DNA from: Tupaia tana
Lineage: Eukaryota; Chordata; Mammalia; Scandentia; Tupaiidae
Length of the DNA: 64,000 bases
Direction: 5' to 3'
NCBI GenBank assembly: GCA_026018925.1
Contig: JAKSZU010000011.1
Coordinates: 8,514,485-8,578,484, forward strand
In this document: in pieces, positions 42,260-52,488 of the stretch
How the letters are laid out: each line of letters starts with the position of its first letter
Position numbering within the stretch: position 1 is the stretch's first letter
Made by a program: the position numbers and the translations under genes
The notes under the pieces: generated by a model
The model's input: the letters and a program-made list of their open reading frames with translations, nothing else
The model's database searches: none
Told to the model about the DNA's origin: nothing

Positions 42260-43320
42260 TGTATCCTTTGGAATATACACATGCATATTCTTTGGAATAC
42301 ATATAATATACATATATATGTTCTGTTTCTTTTGAAAATAGAGTTATGGCATGACATGCAATAATGTCACCGCTTAATGAGTCTTTGGGCAGGAAATTGA
42401 CTGGGCTAGGGGTGTGCTTACTTGACTCTTGATAATAATCGCTGGCCTGAAATGTGCTTGCTGGAATTCTCAGCCATCCTAAAGTCCAGCATATAACTAC
42501 ATTCCCTATTAGAGAGCCAATTCGTTGTGAGGAAATTAAGTTATTATTGCCTCTTGAATGTCAGCTGGCAGGCTCCATCTCTGGCTAATGCCTATAATTA
42601 TACAAACAGCTTTCTGAGCACAACCCACACGGCAGCTGCATGTGGCATTCACAGTTGTTACAATAACACACAGCCAGCAGAGAAGCACAACACAAGCGCA
42701 CCTCTAACCCGCAAGTGACCTGCTAATTAGCAGCTGTGTGGGGTTAACAGAAAGTGCACCTCATATAGGGCGGTGTGTTATTAGTGTAAACACTGACCCT
42801 GGTAAATGGGGAAATGTATGCCAGGCAGGGCTCATTCATTCCCTGCTTGTGTTGGGCGGACAAATGGGAAAAGCACACACTCAACAGAAAGAGCCCATGA
42901 AATTAATCCAGCACTGAGAAGAGGGAATCTGGTGTCTTTTCCCCGGCACCACTCCCACAACCCCTGAATCATAACAACAGAATTAATCTTCGGGTCTGGA
43001 TATTGAGGTTAAATGGGTCTGGTCCCAAGAACCCACTCTCCATCTTGGCTCCAATAGCTGCCTCTCTCATTCCATTGGATTATTTCCGTTCTGCTTGCCC
43101 TAAAGCTTCTTTGTGTTCCCACTCAGAAGTTTTATTTGTTTTGTTTTCTGGGCTCAGAGGGCTGTTTGTATAATTCCACTATTATGGAGACCCATATTGA
43201 AAAATGAAATGCTTTCTAATATATCTGTTTGTCCTATCTGGTGGCTCTAAAACTGTGTGTATCTACTTCTGTTGAGTTCCAAGTCTAATTCGAGGTTCTG
43301 TGATAGTCAGACAAATCAAT
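42260..43320. promoter_or_regulatory. Repeat-free block, candidate conserved enhancer
   Basis: About 1 kb without any repeat I recognise, in a window otherwise full of them. It contains CTGCTAATTAGCAGCTGTG (a palindromic homeobox core next to an E-box), AAATTAATCCAGC and further TAATTA words. No open frame is long or domain-like. This is only a candidate. Confidence 0.35.
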
Positions 43321-43324
43321 GTTA

Positions 43325-43572
43325 TTATTTCAAATTCACCTATTTATTTCTTCCATGAGTGAAAGAGACAGTAAAAAAGAGATTGAGAGAGAGCGAGAGA
43401 GGCAAACAGCACTCCCCATTGTACCTTGACGCCATGGTCTGTCCCTAGCCTCAGCTAGCCCTGGGTCATTGGCTGTCCATTCCCTGTGTGTTCAGGGAGC
43501 TCTGCAGATATCAATCCAGAACCTTCCCATGTGAGTCAAGCTCTCAGAGTGTCTCCTTTGTCCAGCCCCCAT
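43325..43572 (-). mobile_element. SINE-D
   Basis: TTTATTTCTTCCATGAGTG on plus is the tail; GGGAGCTCTGCAGATATC and CCTTCCCATGTGAGTC mark the box B side. Confidence 0.8.
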
Positions 43573-43894
43573 CAATGTTATTCTTAATAATTGCCATTAA
43601 CAAAGTAATAGCCTTCTTAGGCAAAATAAACAAAACTTGTATGGATCCTGAGGTTTGCTTCCATGGCCCTTGTGTCTCTTACTTCCTTTTTTTTTTTTTT
43701 TAGTATTGACCGCAATACAACAGTAATTTTTTTCTCTTAATCTTTCTCCCTAGCAAAAGCAAGGTGCTTCCTACTTTCACTTACTCCAGTTTTATCATGT
43801 ATAATGTCCCACTGTGAATAAATATTAAACTAGATGATCATTGGGTACATAAGTAGTTTCAACCCCGACGATAGTAATGACCAAGGGTAACAAC

Positions 43895-44100
43895 AATATT
43901 GATTAGGCAATGACAAGATATAGCATTGTGCTGAACATTTTACATATTCAGACTCATTCTATCCTCTCAACAACTCCATTATGCATTTTCCATTAAGGTG
44001 TCATTTTATAGATGAGAAAATTGGCACTTAGAGAAATCCAGTACTTTGGATTACTCAGAATTTTAGCAAGTGTGAGAGCTAGGGTTTAAATTGGACAGAT
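43895..44100 (-). mobile_element. MIR SINE
   Basis: GCATTGTGCTGAACATTTTAC, TTATAGATGAGAAAATTGGC and GAGAGCTAGGGTTTAAATTGG are in antisense MIR order. Confidence 0.8.
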
Positions 44101-44188
44101 CTTATTGCAGCATCCAAGGGCTTCTCCACGAATTCCCTGGTCTCCTCATGTTCACAGACGTAACGACCTTTAAGGAAACTCTCAGGTC

Positions 44189-44304
44189 CTGATATGCACT
44201 GTTTTCATGCTGGAGAAAACAAAACATGTTTTGTACACTGTAAAGATGTATGCCGATTAAATCTAAATAATAAATATAAAAATTATTTAAAAATTGAAAA
44301 AGAC
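44189..44304 (+). mobile_element. L1 3'UTR-B end, 5'-truncated
   Basis: CTGATATGCACTGTTTTC, then TTTTGTACACTGTAAAGATG, then an A-rich tail. CTCTCAGGTC at 44179-44188 and 44305-44314 is the target duplication. Confidence 0.85.
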
Positions 44305-44344
44305 CTCTCAGGTCTATAAAATATCAAGAGACTAAGGAATATGT

Positions 44345-44480
44345 GGGATCTTCAAAACACTCCTGGAATATGCATAGCATGAAAAATCTCTGACTACAAT
44401 TAGACATTTTTTCCACTAAAATAAACTCATAGTTTAATTCCATCTCCCATGATCATTTCTGAGGTCACCTTATGTAAAAT
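44345..44480 (-). mobile_element. Mariner-type MITE, diverged
   Basis: GGGATCTTCAAAACACTCC at the left, CACTAAAATAAACTCATAG in the middle and TTTCTGAGGTCACC at the right resemble the family, with many changes. Confidence 0.45.
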
Positions 44481-44499
44481 ATGAGCCTCAACAGTCTTC

Positions 44500-45145
44500 C
44501 TGTCTATTTATGAATCTAAATGTATGTAATATTTTGTGATTTACCTGTTTTCTCTTTTTAAAGTTTTATATTTTATTTTTTTATTTAAAGAGTAGCTGGG
44601 GAACTGTCCATTCAAGGTAGAGTTTAGTCACATGCCTTTTCTTCTATCTCTCTCCCAAAGTTCAAGAAAATGCTAGTATAATTTACAAGGAAATAAACCC
44701 ATAACCAAGGAAATAAGCCCAGACCACACAGAGAATAGGGACCAAACAACTCCACCCTGTTTCAGGATGCCAGAGCCTGTGGGAGTCTGCTATGGAGTGG
44801 AACAGAGGAGAGGGCCGAGCATCCTGGCAGGAGAAAACTTAGGTAAGGAGAATCCCACCTTCCGGATGCACCCGTGAGTGTCTCTCAGTTTGGAGATGGC
44901 TGGTATCGAGGGATGGAGTGAAACTTGGGATAGGAGAGAGGACAGAGTGGAGAAAGAAGGGAATTACTTAAAGCTTTAGCAGTTGCTTGTAAAATACTCA
45001 AGAACTCTACATCAACTCCAGAAGATAATGCCACTCTTTATTTTTACAAAGAACAAGTCAACCAAGAATTACAGGAAACGTGATAAAAGCCGACAGCCTA
45101 GAAAAAGAGAAAGCCCACATAAATAAACAGAATTAACATCTAAAT
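44500..45145. other. Unassigned DNA, possibly old LINE
   Basis: A-rich on plus with no clear match. It may be part of the same old element as 45400-46015. Confidence 0.3.
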
Positions 45146-45149
45146 AAAG

Positions 45150-45395
45150 GGGCCAACCCCAAAGCATGGTAGTAAAGTGCAGTACAGGGGGAGCTGGATC
45201 CCACATGGCTGAGTGCAGTTTGAATCCTGGCTCCAGCACCTTGAAAAACTCACCAGGCATATGAACATGCATGCTAGAAATCTTGACAAGATGGAAGAAA
45301 CGGGGTTGCAATGTGCTCACCCTCCATTGGGGATTACTTTCTTTCTCTTTGTCTCTCTGTCTCTCTCTTTCTGATGAAGGCACCTCCTGGGAATT
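45150..45395 (+). mobile_element. SINE-C
   Basis: GGGGCCAACCCCAAAGCATGG head, box B GTTTGAATCCTGG, CACCTTGAAAAACTCACC, CT-rich 3' part. Confidence 0.85.
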
Positions 45396-45399
45396 AAAA

Positions 45400-46015
45400 A
45401 GAGGAAGAAAACCACCCTACAAATCGAGTGGATAAAATAGTAACAGGTACGATTATTCTGTGTTAGGCTCAACACATTTAAGAGAAAATTTATTAAAATA
45501 TAGAACGCTAAAAAATTAAAAATAAGAAATATGAGTTCATGGAAATTAAAATAAGACTGCTGAAATTAAGTATCAGTGGAATGACTTGTAGAGCAGGATA
45601 CTTCTCCTTAAACATAGACCAGAAAAACAGAGGTATGCAGAACCAAGTAAACAGGGAGGAGCCCATTCCAGACAGCTCAATGTCTTCACTAAAAGAAGTG
45701 ACTAGGAAGCTCAGAGAATGGAGAGAATATTGTCAAATATGTAATGAAAGAAACTCAGATGAAAAGATACAAAAAAAGCCTTTAGGATAAAAAGGCTACA
45801 GTGTGATGATTAAGATAAATGACAGACAACCACATCTAAAAGACTGTCGTGAAATTTAAGAACAGCATGGGTTTAACAAAATAAAGTCTGAAAGCTTCCA
45901 GAAGAGAAAGAGGGAAAAAAAATCTTATCTCCCACAAAGGAACAACAAACAGTTTTTCCAAAGACCACTGGCTATTAGAAGACCTTTCCTTCAAAGTTCT
46001 GAGATTATTTTTTTA
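45400..46015 (+). other. A-rich unassigned DNA, possible old L1/HAL1 ORF1 relic
   Basis: ATGGAAATTAAAATAAGACTGC and GAATGGAGAGAATATTGTC have the look of ancient L1 ORF1 sequence. I cannot place it firmly. Confidence 0.3.
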
Positions 46016-46019
46016 ATCC

Positions 46020-46886
46020 AGACTTTGTATTTCAGAACACTTGTAGGCTTACATAAAAATTGAGAGGATGGTATAGAGAGTTGCCATACATCTGCATTCA
46101 ATCTAATCTATCGTTAATATTGTACAGTCCCACACTTCTATAATATGTCCGTTGTAATGGATGAGCCAATATCGCTGACACAGACGTGACACTCAGATTG
46201 CCTCCGTTTTGTTCTAATGTCCTTTTTCTGTTCCAGTTTCCCACCTAGGTGCCACGTCACATTTAGTTACCTTATCTTTTTAGGTCCCTTTTGCCTGTGA
46301 CTGTCCCTCAGACTTTTCTTGTCTTTAATAATCTTGACCACTGTGAGGAGTACTGGTCATCTGTTTTGTAGCATGTCCCCTTCTTAGGATTTGTCTAGTT
46401 TTTTCCTCATGATTAGACAGGAGCTATAGGTTTGGAGAGATCACAGAGGCCAAGTTCCATTCACATCCCTTCATAGGAAGGGTAAATACTATCAACCTCA
46501 TTTACAACTACTGGCATTGACCTTGTTCATCTGGCTGAGACGATACGTGTCAGGATTTCCCACTGCCAAGTGACTCCCCTCCGTACTATTCTACGCACAA
46601 GCACACTTAAGGAATGGAGACTCACATCTACTTCCATAAAAGTAGAGTATCCACATAAATTCTCTTTTTTGGTCAAAGAATTATTTTATTTTAACTTTTA
46701 TTTATTTTTTATTTATTTATCTGTTTCACCAGAGAGGGAACTGAGCAAGAAAGAGTGAGAGAGAGAGAGAAAGTGAGGAAGCAAGCTGCCGGGTCCAGTA
46801 CTCAAACTGCAGTCGGCCATGTGAGAGTCCGGTGCCCTTAACTACCACGCTACCTGCTGGCACCTCTGCATAAATTCTTTTATTTT
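46020..46886 (-). mobile_element. Old L1M 3'UTR, antisense
   Basis: GGCTTACATAAAAATTGAG, CGTTAATATTGTACAGTCC, GATCACAGAGGCCAAGTTCC and GACTCACATCTACTTCC follow an ancient L1 3'UTR in reverse. It is interrupted by SINE-B at 46674. Confidence 0.65.
46674..46863 (-). mobile_element. SINE-B
   Basis: Minus sense: CCAGCAGGTAGCGTGGTAG head, CAGTTTGAGTACTGG, GGCAGCTTGCTTCCTCAC, (CT)n, AAAATAAAATAATTC tail. CATAAATTCTCTTTT / CATAAATTCTTTTAT is the target duplication. Confidence 0.92.
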
Positions 46887-46888
46887 TC

Positions 46889-47157
46889 TTTTTTTGGGGG
46901 GAGAGTGTTTGTTTGTTTGTTTGTTTGTTTGTTTTTGCTATAGGGCACATGTGCTCACCAGAAAGACAGGGAGAGAGACAGAAAGCAAGAAATCACCCCT
47001 GAGGGGGGATGGCCATGCCGCAATCCCTTCTCCTCCATTCTCTTTTTGGGATTTTGGGCACACACACACACGAGTTTCAAGCTGCTGGGTCTAGGATTTA
47101 AACCGTGGTCGCCTACATGGGAGTCCAGCAACATAACTGTGATGCCATCTGCTGGCC
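46889..47157 (-). mobile_element. SINE-A with (TTTG)n
   Basis: The A tail is an ordered (CAAA)n in minus sense (46909-46935). Body and head (CTGCTGGCCCCC) are typical. Confidence 0.92.
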
Positions 47158-47295
47158 CCCAGCCCTTAATGTATTTCTAAATGCTGAACCAGCCCTGCAT
47201 TACACAGCCCATTTGGTCATAGTGTAGAATACTTTTAACACATTTTAAAAAATAATTCACTTTGCTAGTATTTTGTTGAAGATTTTTATACTTAT

Positions 47296-47760
47296 GTTGA
47301 ATTAGTTTCCTTTTGCTACTATAAAAAAAAAAATAACAACAACAACCCATTTAATGGCAAGAAAGCAACACAAATTTTTTATCTTGACATTCTGGAAGTC
47401 AGAGTATAAAATGAGTCTTATAGGCCAACATTAATATGCTGGTGGAACTTCATTCTTTCCGGAAGCTTTAGAACACAACCCACTTCCTTGCATTTTCCAG
47501 TTTTTGAGGCTCCATTGCATTCCCTGGCTACTGGCCCCTCCCTAGATCCTTAGAGAACCTTCTCCAATCTGTCATCACATGTCTCTGATTCTGATACCGT
47601 TACAATCACATTAAATTCATACAATTAATCTCGGATAATCATATACCCTAAAGATCCTAATAACAACTACAAAGTGCCTTTGCCTTGTAAAGTAACAGAT
47701 CCCAGAAATTAGAATGAGAACATTATTCTGGGAGTAGGGGTGCATAATTCTGTCCACCAC
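47296..47760 (-). mobile_element. MaLR-type (MLT1-like) LTR in the old L1
   Basis: TTAGTTTCCTTTTGCTACTATA at the left and GTGCATAATTCTGTCCACCA at the right are the reversed ends of an MLT-like LTR. The middle includes CATTCTGGAAGTCAGAG and GATCCTAATAACAACTAC. L1 sequence continues on both sides. Confidence 0.65.
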
Positions 47761-48272
47761 GTGTTTATGAGAGGCATTGACCTGTACTTATTTTTTCTTA
47801 TAATGTCTTTATCTGGTAGTTTTATGATCACTCTGGCCTCATAAAATGAATTAGAAAATATAACATCCCTTTCTGTTTTCTGGAAGAGATGATAGAATTG
47901 GTATTTTTTTCTTCCTTAATGTTTGGTACAATTCACCAAGGAAACCATCTGGGCCAAGTGCTTTCTTCTTTGTAAGGTTATTAATTATTGATTTGATTTT
48001 TAACTGGATGTAGGCCTTTTAAAATTATTTGCCTTTCCCCATGTGAGTTTTAATAATTTGCATCTTTCAAGGAATTGGTCCATTTCATCTAACTTATCAG
48101 ATTTGTGGGCACAGAGTTATTTATACTATTTTTTTAATGTCTATGTGATCAGTAGAAATGGTCCTTCTTCTATTTCTGCCATTGGTAATTTGCATTTTCT
48201 TTCTTTTTTTCCAACTATTTCGATAAGAGTTTTATCATTTTTTAATTGTTCTTACTAAAGAACTAACTTTTG

Positions 48273-48468
48273 AAAAATTATTTTTATTTTGTTTAAACAT
48301 TAGATCATTATACATCATTTGGCTTGTAAAGAGAATTTACTCGACATGAAATACACCTCAGACCAGTTCATTTGTGAATAGTGTACTGGTTAACTTCAAC
48401 AGGCATTAAACCATTTCTGTGTTCCACGAATGTCTTGCCTCTGTTTTTTCTCCCTGATTTCCCTTCCT
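48273..48468 (-). mobile_element. L1 3'UTR-A end, 5'-truncated
   Basis: Minus sense: GCAAGACATTCGTGGAACAC, GAACTGGTCTGAGGTG, TTTACAAGCCAAATGATG and tail. AAGAACTAACTTTTG / AAGAACTGGCTTTTG (48258-48272, 48469-48483) is the target duplication. Confidence 0.9.
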
Positions 48469-48618
48469 AAGAACTGGCTTTTGTTTTTGCTGATTTTCAT
48501 TATTATGCTCATGTATTCAACTTCATTGGTTTTTGCTCTATTTTCATTTCTTTTTTTTTTTCCTACTCCCTTTAGGCTTCTCTTGTTCTCATTCTCTAAG
48601 TTCTTAAAGTAGAAGCTT

Positions 48619-48634
48619 AAAATGTTGACATTTC
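48619..48634. repeat. Target-site duplication of the ORF1-only L1 element (right copy 52065-52080)
   Basis: AAAATGTTGACATTTC follows CTT, a TT|AAAA-type L1 endonuclease site. The right copy GTTGACATTTC (52070-52080) follows the A tail and matches 11/11, then merges with the tail. Confidence 0.88.
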
Positions 48635-49395
48635 AACAGAACAGCCCTTCTTCAAGAGTCAGACAGCTCCATGGCTCCTGCGATCTAGCCATTTTGGGAA
48701 AAAGGAATATGTCCCACTGATAACTGGGCCTCCAGCAAACAAAACTTGCATGGAGAAGCAGAAGGGAACAGAACAGCCCTTCTTCAAGAGACAGACAGCT
48801 CCATGGCTCCTGCGATCTAGCCATTTTGGGAGAAAGGAAGATGTCCCACTGATAACTGGGCCTCTAGCATACAAAACTCGAGTGGTAGAAAGACCCCTTT
48901 CAAATCTCCTGTCTCTGTATCATGTCTTGGTCTCTCTCTAACTCTGTCTCTGTCCTCTCTCTCTCTCTCTGTCTTTTTTTAATTTTTGCTTTTTAGAATT
49001 TTTTAAGGTGAGGCATTTTGCAGGGCCCTTTGGCCCCTTCTAGGCCTTTATCTTGTTAATAATCCCCTCTCCTCCTCCCAACCAGGAGAGGCAGAAGGGA
49101 ACAGAACAGCCCTTCTTCAAGAGACAGACAGCTCCATGGCTCCTGCGATCTAGCCATTTCATGCGGTGGGTGTGCAAGTGCACCGCGTAGTTTTCTAATT
49201 TTTTAGTTTTATTGAAATTTTTTGAATATTAATTTTTTTTAGATTTATTTAAAAGTTTTTCTCTTCTTTTTCTCTGTTTCTTGTCTGTTTTTTGCTGTTG
49301 TTGGTATTGTTTCCCTCTCTCTGTTTCCTTTTCTGCACACTCCTTGATCCTCAGATTGAACTTCCAAGTTTGGGAAGAAACCAACCATCCACCAG
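48635..49395 (+). promoter_or_regulatory. L1-type 5'UTR with repeated monomer units
   Basis: The unit starting AACAGAACAGCCCTTCTTC begins at 48635, 48767 and 49100. The first two are in tandem with a 132-bp period and differ at few positions. The third is partial and lies next to ORF1. Between them is CT-rich sequence (48925-48975). By analogy with monomer-type L1 promoters this is probably the transcription start region. That is inference. Confidence 0.7.
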
Positions 49396-50391
49396 ATGAC
49401 TAGAAATCGCTGCAGGACCACAAGAAATATGGGGAAGCAGGAAAATACCTCTCCCACAAGAGAAAAGGGTAGCTCCTCTTCATCCACACACAGTTCAATG
49501 GAAATCATGGAAATGTCTGATAAAGAATTCAGAACATTCATAATGGCAAAGCTAACAGAGATGGAAGAGAAGAGAGACAAGGAACTGCTGAAGAGGAAGG
49601 AGAAAGGAGTTGAAGAGTTCCAGGAGGTGAGGAAATTCATGCAAGATCTAAAAGAGGAATTTCACACTTTACAAAAGAATTAGATGGAACTGTTAGAGAT
49701 GAAGGCTATAATACAAGAAGTCAAAATCTCCCTTGAAAGTATTAAAAGCAGACTAGATCATACAGAAAATAGAATCTCAAATGTAGAAGAGAAAATTGCT
49801 GGCCTAGAAAAATCCACCATGAAGACTGAGAAAATGGCCCCCAAATTTGAGAATAATATGCGAGACGTACTAGATACAATTAAACGTCCAAACATCCAGA
49901 TAATCGGCATCCCAGAAGGTGAAGAGACTCATAAGGGCATTGATAATCTATTCCATGAAGTCTTGCAAGAAAACTTTCCAAACCTGGAGAGGCACTCAAA
50001 GATTCAGTCCCAAGAAATACAGAGGACCCCAAATAGAATCAACCCAAGAAGATCTTCTCCAAGACACATTATAGCCAGATTGACCAAAACCATAGACAAA
50101 GACAAGATACTAAGACTGGCAAGAGAAAAAAGGCAAGTTACCTACAAAGGGTATCCCATCAGACTAACAACAGACCTCTCATTGGAAACAATGCGAGCGA
50201 GGAGAGAATGGGAAAATATATTCAAAGTATTAAGGGAAAAGCAATTTCAACTGAAAATTCTGTACCCAGCAAGGTTATCATTCATTTGGGAAGAAAAGAC
50301 ACGAACTTTCCCAGATAAACAAAACCTGAAAGAATTTATCAGCACCAGATCAGATCTCCAAGAAGTTCTTAAGGGAGTGCTATGTCAGTAA
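49396..50391 (+). pseudogene. L1 ORF1p (RNA-binding chaperone), one in-frame stop
   Basis: ORF1p is the trimeric RNA-binding protein of the L1 particle. The frame of 331 sense positions is open except for TAG at 49681-49683 (codon 96). The N-terminus is basic and Ser-rich. A coiled coil follows (about residues 45-150, with KRKEKGVEEFQEVRKF, RLDHTENRISNVEEKIAGLE). The RRM starts near NIQIIGIPEGEE and contains IQSQEIQRTPNRINP. The C-terminal domain has AREKRQVTYKGYPIRLTTD and LSFIWEEKTRTFPDKQ. The length is close to that of placental ORF1p. The single stop and otherwise clean frame suggest a fairly recent copy. Confidence 0.93.
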
Positions 50392-50755
50392 AATTAAATG
50401 CAGACACACAGAAATAAGAGTTCAAAAACTAAGAAAATGGGCAACTTAATTGTAGGGACAAAGTCTGGAGTTGAGTATTAAATCCCAGAGTTCAATCTGG
50501 AAGATTGTACCTCAACAGAAACAGAGAAAGATTAAGTACATGAGTCTGAACTGATGAAACAGCATTCTGTGACTTGACTAAGATATTGCTGCTTTTCTTC
50601 TAAGCTTTGTTGTCTGGTTTTAAGGATTTTTATCCTGTCTTGAGCTGTCAATAGATTCATGTACCTACTATTTGAACAAAATACCAAGCTATTTCTAGGT
50701 TTCAAATTTCAAGGAAATATCCTTACCAGTTCAAAACTGCCTTTCTTGAAACCAC

Positions 50756-50911
50756 CAGCTGAACTTGCTATTGAAAGTAGTTAGATTACTTATGATATGG
50801 TGTGGTCAACAAAATGTTGGGGGAAAAGGAATTGAAGACAACTGTAGACAGCAGAAATAGTGTAACAAGAGAGGGGAATAGGGCAGAGGGTCAGACATGG
50901 GGTAAAAAACA
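50756..50911 (+). repeat. Direct repeat in the element's 3' region, copy 1 (copy 2: 51484-51637)
   Basis: CAGCTGAACTTGCTATTG to GGGCAGAGGGTCAGAC aligns with CAGCTGTGCTTGCTATTG to GGGCAGAGGGTTAGGG at a near-constant offset of 726-728 bp, about 460 bp without the SINE. Confidence 0.7.
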
Positions 50912-50919
50912 TATATATA

Positions 50920-51178
50920 GGGACCAGCAGTTAGTGTAATGGCTATGTCACTGGACTCCCACATAGTCGACCGCGGTTCGAGTCCCGGACCCGGCAGCTT
51001 AAACTCACGCCGGGAGCGTGTGCGTGCGTGCCCAAGATCCCGAGAGGAGAATGGAGGAGAAGGGATTGCGGAGTGGCCATCCCCCCTGGGGGGTGATTTC
51101 CTGCTTTCTATCTCTCTGTCTCTCTCTGTCTGTCTGGCGAGCGCACGCGCCCTATAACAAAAAACCTCTCCAAAAAAA
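50920..51178 (+). mobile_element. SINE-A, near consensus, in the ORF1-only element
   Basis: Box A-like TTAGTGTAATGG and perfect box B GGTTCGAGTCC, hairpin CATCCCCCCTGGGGGGTG, tail CCCTATAACAAAAAACC. AACATATATATA on both sides is the target duplication. One of the least diverged copies here. Confidence 0.96.
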
Positions 51179-51840
51179 AAACATATATATATATGAAAGT
51201 AGTAATGGAATTTTATAGATGATCAAGCCACTATGCAGTTTACTCTAGAGGGGAAACCACATTTAGTATGTTGTGATGATGCTCAAGGAATGAATGTAAA
51301 TTTAAAAAAAAAATTCAGAGAAAAAATTACTAAAACTATTACCAAAATTTAAAGAAAAAACTGTGTATTTGATGACCACATTAAGCTATATAGCCCCAGC
51401 TAGGTACTATTTTATAGTATGTTCATTCTACTCACTGAGGTTTATGCCTAAAGTCAGACATGGGTTCTTGTGTATGTATATATCAGCTGTGCTTGCTATT
51501 GCAAATATTTAGACAAATTAAGTTCATTAGCAAATCAATTAAATGGGAGGGGAAAGGCATAGAAAGCAATCATGGATACCAGAGACAATGGGAGGAGGGT
51601 TGGACAGGGCAGAGGGTTAGGGATAGGGAATCGAGGATGGCAAAAAAAAAACAAACGCAAAATACACAAGACATAAGAAGTGAAAAATTGTTTGTTGATA
51701 ACACGTATGTTGATGTGCTTTATTGAGCTAACAGACAGTGTATTTTGGATGAAAAATTCATTTTGTATACTGTAATGATGTATAATATATTAATATTAAA
51801 AAAGAAAAATAAATTAATAAATAAAAAATAAAAAAAATAA

Positions 51841-52068
51841 AATACATGGATGAGCAAATTTTCACATGTCAACTGTGGGTAAATAGCAAAAACACAACAT
51901 TTAGTTAATAATGAGTTGAAAGTGGTATTATTTTACAAAAAATTTAAAACATAAGCATCAAACCAAATGATATAATATTTTGTTTATTGATATATACATA
52001 TGTGTGTATATAATATATATAACATATTCATTAATACTAAATAAAATATATCAGAAAGAATAAAAAAA
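51841..52068 (+). other. Probable 3'-transduced flank
   Basis: It lies after the element's own A-rich 3' end but before the right target duplication. It is AT-rich, does not match L1, and ends with AATAAA (52039-52044) about 20 bp before the final A tail. This is the layout expected when transcription reads past the L1 polyA site. Confidence 0.6.
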
Positions 52069-52087
52069 AGTTGACATTTCTATCTTT

Positions 52088-52366
52088 ATTTATTTATTTA
52101 TTTTAGATTATTGACATAAGGCATGGGTGCTTGTCAGAAAGAGACAGAGACAGAGAGAGGGAAAGTGAGAAATCAACTCCCCACCATCACTCCAGAGGTG
52201 ATGGCCGTGCCACAATCCCTTCTCTATTCTCTTCTTGGGATTTTGGGCATGCATGCATGCGTGCACACATGCCTGGCATGAATTTCAAGCCACCAGGTCT
52301 GGGACTCGAACTGTGGTTAGTTACATGGGAATCCAGTGCCTTATCTACCATGCCACCTGCTGGCCC
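52088..52366 (-). mobile_element. SINE-A, old, with (TTTA)n
   Basis: The (AAAT)n tail in minus sense sits at 52085-52105. The body includes CATGCATGCATGCGTGC and ends CCACCTGCTGGCCC. Confidence 0.88.
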
Positions 52367-52488
52367 AATCTTTATTATTTTTAATGTATGTATTTATTGG
52401 TATGAAGTTTCCCTAAAGAAATACCTTTACTGCATTCCACAAATTTTAATTTTATTTATTTTAAAATTTCTCTTAAAAATTCTTCTTT

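Larger units (their letters stand above)
48635..52069 (+). mobile_element. ORF1-only L1-derived element (HAL1-like), with SINE-A and 3' extension
   Basis: Order: L1-type 5' region with partial monomer repeats (48635-49395), ORF1 (49396-50391), about 1.1 kb of non-coding sequence with an internal direct repeat and a SINE-A, 3'UTR-B end (51685-51800) with A-rich stretch, about 220 bp of extra sequence, then AATAAA and A tail. No ORF2 trace is seen between ORF1 and the 3' end, where about 3.8 kb would be expected. Matching target duplications show that it inserted as one unit. HAL1 elements (L1-derived, ORF1 but no ORF2) are known in mammals. Whether this is a family or a single deleted L1 cannot be decided from one locus. 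Confidence 0.8.

Noticed and set aside
48635-49160. CRISPR-like or satellite array
   Set aside because: The three 132-bp-type units belong to an L1 5' region directly upstream of ORF1. This is a vertebrate sequence with no spacers of regular length.
50920-51178. A tRNA gene
   Set aside because: Box A and box B are clear but no cloverleaf closes, and the sequence is one of dozens of dispersed SINE copies with A tails.
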